Shown one piece after another: positions 56,824 through 64,000 of a DNA stretch of 64,000 bases. Source of the stretch: Trissonchulus latispiculum (lineage: Eukaryota > Nematoda > Enoplea > Enoplida > Ironidae); NCBI GenBank assembly GCA_030248195.1, contig JASAND010007811.1, positions 1-64,000 on the forward strand. The letters are read 5' to 3'. Numbering within the stretch: position 1 is the stretch's first letter; each line of letters starts with the position of its first letter. Position numbers and translations under genes: made by a program. Below the pieces are notes generated by a model that was not told the DNA's origin, searched no databases, and was given only the letters and a program-made list of their open reading frames with translations.

Positions 56824-59800
56824 ATGTCTGATTCTTCCCCCCGCCTTACTCGCTACCTCAAAAAATTGCGGGACGGCACTGCCCGACTTTTTTCCGAATT
56901 ACCAACCGGGCAAGCACCCGAAATTTCAGATAGTTTTTTAAATCAACAATTTTTCCAAAATCGTCGGTCGACAAATTTGGGGGGAAGCGAGTTGGGGGGG
57001 TCAACCCTCCCCCAAATTTCTGGGGGTGCGGGCGTATCCGCACGGGTATCAGTTGGGGAGCGGGGGAGACAGAATCTCCCCCAAAATGTTCAAAATTTTT
57101 CCCAAAACCAGAACCCCCCCCGCAATTCTACCGATCTCCCCCAAAATTTCGGGGCTGTTGGGGGGTCTGAAAATGTTGTAGGTGTACGTAGGTGTACCTC
57201 AGTGGAGGTGTTGGGGGGATCAAATCTCCCCCAAAACTCTCAGAACCCCCCCCCAAAATCCCATAAATTCCCCCCAAAATTTCCAGAATCCCCCCCAAAA
57301 TTCTCAGAATCTCCCCCAAAATTCAGCAAATTCCCCCCAGAATTTTTCGAATAATCAACCCCATTTTAGTTTGCAGATCCCTCAATCTGCACCCCCCAAG
57401 TCATAATTTCGTCGCCATCCCCAAATTCCGAATTTGATCAATTGCAGGGGGAACTCCCCCAACCCCAAAATCAAGATTTTTTTCAACCAGAAAATTCGGA
57501 AAATCGGCTTTCCCAAAATTCAGTCCCTTCACCTATAATTTTTCGGGGGGCTGTCCGCCCTCCTACCCCCCCTCGCACCAGACGTAATTTTACCGCTGGA
57601 GAACTTTTGCCCACAGGGAAAACCTCCAGCAGTAATTTTAATTTCTCTGGTGCTCTACAAAATACTTGGGGGGGACCTACGGAGTTACACCTATCAAACT
57701 TGCGCTCCCCCCAATCCACAAGGGTTGTCCCTCCCCAAAATTTGCAGCAGAATCATACACTGGACCAGCGGGAGACCCGGGTCAAAACGATTGGGGGGCC
57801 AGTTTCTGCACCCCCACAAATCACTCCCCAGCCTGTAGAAAATCCCACTACCCCCCAACATTCTGAAAACTCAAATTTTCGACGCGATTTTGACGATTTT
57901 ATCTCTCCCCGGTTTGATGCTGCAAAGGCAGCTAAGGAAGTAGTTTCGGCCTTGTTGGGCTCGGGGGAAGCCCCCCAAAATTACCTGTCCCCCCTTCAAA
58001 TACGTATTCTCAGGCAAAAATATCGCAAAATTCTGTCAACATTTCAAATAATGTGGGTTTTTCTTCTGTACAGGCAGGTGGGGGGGCGCCCCCCCAAATC
58101 ACGGGATTTTCCAACCTGCTCAAATTCCAGTGGCGGGTGACCAACCTCCTCCTAATTCGGGTGATTCCAAACCAGGATCTGTTTATGATTCTGCTTGTAG
58201 TAAAAATTCTGTGGTTTTGATCCAGCCTGGAGGGGACCCTATACCCCCCCTATCTACGTATTTACCCCAACCTGTCTACTCCCGGGAAAATTTCCAAAAT
58301 TCTCAAACTTTCCAAAATTCTCAAAATTTCCAAAATTCTCAGAATACGTATGCAACCGGGTCTACAACCCAAATACCCCGTCCTTCTCATATTGGTGGGA
58401 TCGTTTTTCCTCGGGATCAGCACGGAAATTTGCTACCAAACCAACAAATTGCCCCTTCTCACATTCAAATTCAGAAAAACCCAATTTGTCAGGGGGGCCC
58501 CTCCGCCCCACGTTTGTATCATACTCAGCCTCCTCCCTCTCCACCTTTGCAAATTCCCCCTCCTACATCTCAAAATCCACCATTGGCCTCCCCAGAAAGA
58601 ATGGCCAACCAGAATTTTTTGAATCAAGGGGATCCTCGTTATTACCCCGTCCACCCGAGGTCTTATGGCCAACATTTGTACGAGGGTATTCAACTTGCAG
58701 CCCCAGAACCCCATATGCAACAACAATTACCCCAACTCCGCTATCAGCCCCCAAATTCACAACACCCTGAGGGTCTATATCTTGTACGTACCCCAGCAAA
58801 TTTCAATTATGACCGTTTGGAACAACAAGTTTTCGAAAACCCAGTTATTCGGGAATTAGATAATAATCATTTGTGGGAGGGGTGCCAACAAAATTTGCCC
58901 CCACTACAGGTCCCTCCACTTTTACCACAGCAGGTCCCCAACAATCCCTACTATATGGCGGAGATGGTGGCCTCGCATGCTGGTGCGGCTGATTATGTAT
59001 CAGAAAATCGCCTTGCAGGACCGGCTGAAGTTCCGCGGCAGCAAGAGCAGCGCACGCCCGCGCTTTCCCTAAGGGAAGGTAAAGGCGTAGCGTTGGCTCC
59101 TGCTGGGGGCGCCCCTTCTTCGGGAGGCTCGCCCTCAGTACAGCAAGATTTTGTCGCGGGGCCTCCTTCGGCGCCTGCCCAGCTGTATCCGGCTTGCGAA
59201 CAGTCACCACCTCCCCCTCCACCATCCCAACAAAATATAAATTCACCTCCTCCCTTAAAATTTTCGGAACCTCCTTCATCTGCGGGTACCCACTCAAATT
59301 ATTCAGTCAATAACGTGGGTAAAAAACCGGGAATCCCTAAATGTCCGCGACACCCAACTCCTACTACTATGGAAGCTGCCGACATTTCAGTCCCAAAATT
59401 TGACACGGGTCTTTTTCGGTATTATTTAGAAGTTTTACGGGATGTCCCCCGGTATGACCCCAAGTACGCATATTTCGAGGATTGGTTACCCCAATTTGAG
59501 TCGGCAGTGGCAGTTCATGCAGTGCCTCAGGAGCAGTGGGGGCGCCTTCTTTGGAATAAACTAACGGGGAAAGCTCAAATTTTCGCCTCTCGCTGTGGCC
59601 CACAGGTCGTGGAGTCCTATTCAGGATTTTTAGAACTGATAAAATCGCAATTTCCAAAACCGCAACTTTCACTGAGGGAGCGGCTCTCGGCTTTCGCACA
59701 CCTAAAGCAACTTCCCAATGAGTCCGTTCGGCATTATATTTCAGAATTACAAGCGATGGCCCTCGACCTGTGGGATACACAAGAAGAGCGCGAACAAGAA

Positions 59801-60707
59801 TGCGTTCAACAACTTTTTGCGGGGGTGCATGACAAATTTGCTTCGGCATTAGCTTCGCTTTATTTACACCAACGCCCCACTATGCAGGACGTCCGCCGCA
59901 TTATTGATCGCTTGGAATCTCGGGAGGCCCGTCCCATGGAGGGTGATACCCTCTCGTATGACCTGCCAATCTACTATGTCGAAGAGGGGGGCACCGACAA
60001 AAAAAACCCAACCCTCAAAAACTACTGACACTCCCTCACAGTCCAACCTTGAAGTCGCGGCCTCCCGTTTAGGTTTTCGGGAAATGAAGGACTGGTTCGA
60101 ACAACACCTTCAGGAAGCCTTAAATAAATGGGAGGAGGAAAAACGGAAAAAATTTTCTGCCCCTTGTCGTTATTGTAAAAAGCGGGGCCACCCATCCGAA
60201 AAATGCTGGGAACGTTATCCCTCGAAAGCCCCTCCTGACTACAGAAATCGCCCACCCCCAGAACGGGTCGACCATGTTATGTATTCACAGAACGCTTACC
60301 CTTCCCAATATTCGGGGCCCTCAAGTTATCAACAACAATATTATCCCACAAATTATAACCCTACTCCTTTATTGTCTCAATACGTACCCCCACCTCAAAA
60401 TCCCCCCCCCAGTTCAATCTTCTGTTCCCCTTCAAAATTTTCAACCTGTACAAAATTCCGGGGTTCAAACTACGTATATTCAGGGGCAAAATCCCCAATC
60501 AGCGGCGGCTGCGACCTCCGCGACGCCCACTCCGGCACCATTTCAGCGCACTGTTTCCCTACAAAATGCTGGAGTGCCAAATCTGTCTCAAACTTTTGTG
60601 CGCGCTTCGGATTCGGGAGTTGTGGGAAATTCTACACCTTCCTTGGGTGGGAAGCCCCCACTACCCTCCCAAGGTATGACTTTACAACAAGCAAATCAAA
60701 TGTTTGA
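56824..60707 (+). pseudogene. gag: gag region of Ty3/gypsy-type element, frame-broken
   Basis: Pieces in successive frames: 56824-57354, 57442-58140, 58130-60028 and 59904 to about 60410. The N-terminal part is disordered, rich in Pro, Asn and Gln, from CCCCCAAAATT-type DNA repeats. A capsid-like segment follows (about 59360-59940: PKFDTGLFRYYLEVL, YFEDWLPQFESAV, FPKPQLSLRERLSAF, PNESVRHYISELQAM), as in retrotransposon gag domains. A zinc knuckle CRYCKKRGHPSEKC (CX2CX4HX4C, about 60166-60207) ends it. Frame changes fall at homopolymers: A8 at 59999-60006 and C9 at 60402-60410. Gag packages the RNA and forms the particle. Either the copy is dead or the homopolymer lengths are wrong. Confidence 0.75.
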
Positions 60708-62787
60708 GCAATTTAATATTTCAGTGGTCTCCGCTCGTGCGCTCAGCAAGGCCTCAAAAGGGGAGGAACCTGCCCCTACTGCCTCTCCCACTTCAGAAAC
60801 AGTAAATACTTTAGATTCACAACATTTGGATTTAACCATGTCCCAAGAACAGTTGTGCAATGTTTTTTCCAAAATGGTTCACAATTTTAATAATTTACGT
60901 TCTATTCAACAGGAAACTTTTGATTTTATGCAACAATATTATGACGTTCTTTCCCAACAAATTCGGGACGTGGCTTTTCTTTTAACACGTACCTGCCCCG
61001 ATCACCCAGAATTTGACTCTATCATGTTTCTTGAGGAACACCCCTCCCCTTCTTGGACAGCGGGTTTTTCTCCGGTTTTGGGAGGGGCACCCCCCACTCC
61101 CTCAGCTGAGTGCCGGGCCCAGACGGCCTCGGTGGCCACAGAAACAGAGGAAACTTCTACATCTACGCTAGTTCAACAGGAGGAAAAACCTCTGTTGGGC
61201 CATCTGACTTCAATTGCAGTAACTCCCGGGGGTCCCTCTGACCTGGAATCCGAGCAGGTCCTAGCCGCCGCTGATAATATGCCAGCTTTAGTGGTCACGT
61301 CTGGCACTACAAGAATTTTGGCAATAATTGATTCAGTGGCTTCAATTTCAATTATCAGTCCCCGGACAGTGCAAAGAATTTTGGCGGGTGGGGCTGATGT
61401 CCGGTTCGACCGTCCAGATCCAATTACGGCAGTAACTTCTAGTAATGCTCCCCTCGAAATTTCTGCAAAAGTTTTTGTAATTTTTTCTATTGGTTGCAAA
61501 GAATATGGTTGATCTTTTCATATGGCCCCACAATTTTATCGGGATATGCTCATTGGTACAGACTTTATGAAAACCTTTCATTGGGATTTATTATTTTCCA
61601 CAAACGAAGTTAATATGCAAGGCTTTCGTGTACCTTTACTTTCATCAACTGAAATTCGGTCTGAATTTTTGGCAAATTGGTGCGATGAAGCACCCGCAGT
61701 CATGGCCGTTGACATTTCTGTACCCCCCTCCTCGGAGGTATGGGCACCTGCCCGTATCTCCTCCACTGTCCGGGGTCCTTTGTGTTTTTTCAACCCTATG
61801 GAGTCTCTTATGGCTGATTACAAAATTTTACCTTATGCGGGAGTGGTTCAAATTTTAGAAAATTTCTTCGAATTTCGGATGGTCAATCCTACCTCAACAA
61901 CTGTCCAGGTTCCTCGGTCGACTGTCATTGGTTCAGTCGTCCCCGTGCAGGATTACTCGGCCCAAACACCTTGCCCGGGGGCAAATTCCATTTTTACACC
62001 GGCACAAGTACATTTGGAAGAATTTTCTCGGGATCTGATTTACGCAGTTGATACATGTATGGGCATGCCTCGCTTTCGAGAAGGATCGCTTTTCGATCCA
62101 TATTTGAAACATTCACTGCAAGATGATATGGAAATTGTTCTTCACTGCCCAGAAGAAGGCATGGACGCTGACATTTTTTCGAAAGAGGGGGTAGGCCACC
62201 CCCTCGAACAAGAACAAGAACACCTTGAGATCATAAAAGAAAACACGAGTTTAGCAAAAGCCTTAGCTGCCCCCCCTGAGCCACCAAAATTTTCGAAAGA
62301 GGGGGTAGCCACCCCCTCATCATCTGAAATTGGACCCTTAACGCCATGTTTAATCCCTTTTGATCAATTGTCTCCTTTACCTGAGAATTTGAAGCGCCCC
62401 CTACCTCTGATATCTGTGGGTTTTTCTGACATGGTGCAATATTGGGTCGAGTTGCCCTGCCGAGGTCAGGTGGAACCTGCTGTCAGTGAGGACTGTCTGG
62501 ACCCTGGTCTAAACGACCCTCTTGACGGACCTCCCGGTGCGGTATCCCCACAGGGAAGCCAAACCGGGAGGAATGATATTCCACCTGCCCTCTCCGAGGA
62601 CCTGGCAATAGAAAAAGAACTTGAACCTCCCGTTCAAGGATCTTGGGTACCGGTAAAATTTCCTAGATCTTTTCATCCAGGGGAGACTGGGTATACGTAT
62701 TTAAATAGAGAAGAACTTCTACAAAAGCGCATCACGCCTGATTCGGAGTCCGCAACGGTGGATTCCCCAAATGGGAATGCCACGTAA
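60430..62787 (+). pseudogene. pol: Protease and linker region of the retrotransposon, two halves split by TGA
   Basis: An open frame from about 60430 is interrupted by TGA at 61510-61512 and continues in the same frame to TAA at 62785-62787. The aspartic protease core is at about 61320-61350 (LAIIDSVASISIIS). Retropepsins have D-T/S-G, so V in place of G would disable catalysis. The C-terminal protease strand (DMLIGTDFMKTF) follows the TGA. The rest to 62787 is an acidic linker without a recognised domain. The altered active site and stops mark a defective copy. Confidence 0.7.
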
Positions 62788-64000
62788 CAAAAACTGGTTG
62801 AATTAGTCAATTCACCAACGTTTGCGGACGCCGAAAAACGCGCTCTCTTGAACCAAAAAATTCAATTTCTAGATTGTTGTTTAACTCGTCGAAATCTGCG
62901 CCGGTTGCGTCTCATGATTCTAAATTTTCCATATATCTGGGATGCAGCTGGAGGTTGCGGAAAAACCGATATAGATTATCACTATATTGAAATTGAGCCG
63001 GGAAAACGCCCAATAAAGGCACGGGCCTATAAAGTCAACCCTGCTCAAAAACAAATTATTGATGCCAAATTGGCAGCATGGCTTGAACAAGGACTCATAC
63101 AGCCCTCTAGAAGTCCCTGGGCCTCCCCAATTATTTTAGCCGCAAAGAAAGACGGGGATTGGCGTCTTTGTGTCGATTATCGCAAATTAAACGCTATTAC
63201 CAAAAAAGACTGTTACCCTATTCCCAGTATATTCATGGGCTTTTTGAATCAATTTTGGGTCATTCAATTTTTTCTAAATTAGATTTGGCTTCGGGTTTTC
63301 ACCAAATTCCTATTTATCCCCCCGATTGCGAAAAAACCGCTTTTATAACCCACTCAGGGCTGTATGAATTCAAGGTCATGCCTTTTGGCCTTTGCAACGC
63401 TCCCTCAACCTTCCAGCGCATCATAGACCGGATAATGGAAGGCTTTACAGTTTATATTGATGATGTTCTAATTACTAGTTCCACTGAAATTGATCACTTG
63501 GACAAACTTTTGAAGGTCTTTTTACGTTGTTCAAGAGAGCACGTTATTCTCAAACTTTCAAAATGTGAATTTGCTAAATCTCAAATGCCCTTTTTGGGAC
63601 ACGTACTCTCCGCGTCTGGGATTTCCACCGATCCGGAAAAAATTCGGGTCGTCAAAGATTTTCCTGTTCCTCAGAATGTCAAAGATATTCAAAGTTTTCT
63701 TGGTCTTGCTGGTTACTATAGACGTTTTGTCCCAGATTTTTCTAAAATTGCCCACCCTTTGAATTCTCTACTCAAAAAAGACGCTGAATTTGTTTGGAGT
63801 AGTGCGTGTCAGCTGGCATTTGAGACTTTAAAAGAAAAACTTATCACTGCTCCGGTGCTAGTATATCCTGATTTTTCTAAACGGTTCACTCTGGCCACGG
63901 ATGCCAGTTTTCAGGGCATTGCAGCCGTGCTCCAACAAACGGATGACCAAGGTAAATTTCATCCGGTTGCATATGCCGCCAGGGCGCTGAATACAGCTGA
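62788..64000 (+). pseudogene. pol: Reverse transcriptase of the Ty3/gypsy-type element, frameshifted, runs off the window
   Basis: The frame continues directly after the TAA at 62785. It has the expected N-terminal blocks (KARAYKVNPAQKQIIDAKL, LIQPSRSPWASPIILAAKK, WRLCVDYRKLN). A single-base shift at about 63225-63235 moves the rest to another frame. That part holds the FxxMPFGLxNAPxxFQ block (about 63370-63420), the catalytic YIDD (63453-63464), FLGHVLSASGI and the start of the connection/RNase H region (TDAS at about 63898). Integrase and 3' LTR would be beyond the window. It makes DNA from the element RNA in intact relatives. This copy is interrupted. Confidence 0.85.

Noticed and set aside
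56858..57719. Several open frames on the minus strand opposite gag
   Set aside because: They are mirror images of C-run repeats that avoid stops in all frames; no domain or initiation context supports them.
60001..60007. A canonical -1 slippery heptamer, A AAA AAC, in the gag frame
   Set aside because: The zinc-knuckle frame downstream is reached by a +1 shift, whereas the -1 frame closes within about 25 codons. An A-run length change explains the break better than programmed slippage.

Overview
The window is nuclear DNA from an invertebrate animal. The visible genes are spliced (GT-AG introns plus one GC-AG), AT-rich and widely spaced. They belong to animal receptor and channel families: ionotropic-glutamate-receptor-like (IR-like) proteins, a DEG/ENaC channel, a thrombospondin-repeat membrane protein and a saposin-like secreted protein. 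A tRNA-headed SINE whose body resembles cores I remember from aquatic invertebrate SINEs, and IR-like receptors (best known in protostomes), hint at a protostome. The species cannot be fixed from sequence alone.

Layout. 0.7-2.8 kb, minus strand: TSP1-repeat single-pass membrane protein gene, with frame breaks. 3.5-12.7 kb, minus: IR-like receptor A, whose introns hold a 34-bp tandem repeat, a MITE and a deleted retroelement with a CCHC knuckle. 14.4-30.8 kb, plus: a DEG/ENaC subunit in five phase-compatible exons. Its very large introns contain nested foldback elements, a SINE with a 14-bp target duplication, a LINE fragment and a hAT-like MITE. 31-38.5 kb: no convincing gene, but a G-run foldback, a TTAA-flanked element, an array of distinct near-perfect hairpins (36.1-37.7 kb) and a ~195-bp tandem repeat. 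40.8-44.9 kb, plus: complete IR-like receptor B (five exons, 439 aa). 47.65-49.8 kb, minus: receptor C, of which only the two S2 exons are present. 50.4 kb: tRNA-like sequence. 51.3-53.9 kb: a 2.6-kb element with ~0.55-kb inverted termini, ending one base from the stop codon of a complete saposin-like gene (53.9-55.5 kb, minus). 56.3 kb to the end: a decayed Ty3/gypsy-type LTR retrotransposon (LTR, primer-binding site, gag, protease, reverse transcriptase) running off the window.

Receptors A, B and C share exon lengths (202 and 384 nt) and phases, so they are one local family. They lack the amino-terminal clamshell domain but keep S1, the pore region, S2 and M4. Together with the DEG/ENaC subunit, the locus looks rich in chemosensory or mechanosensory-type channels. 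At least three families of elements carry long poly-G/poly-C runs, and the gag gene is also full of C-runs at which its frame changes. These may be biological or assembly effects.
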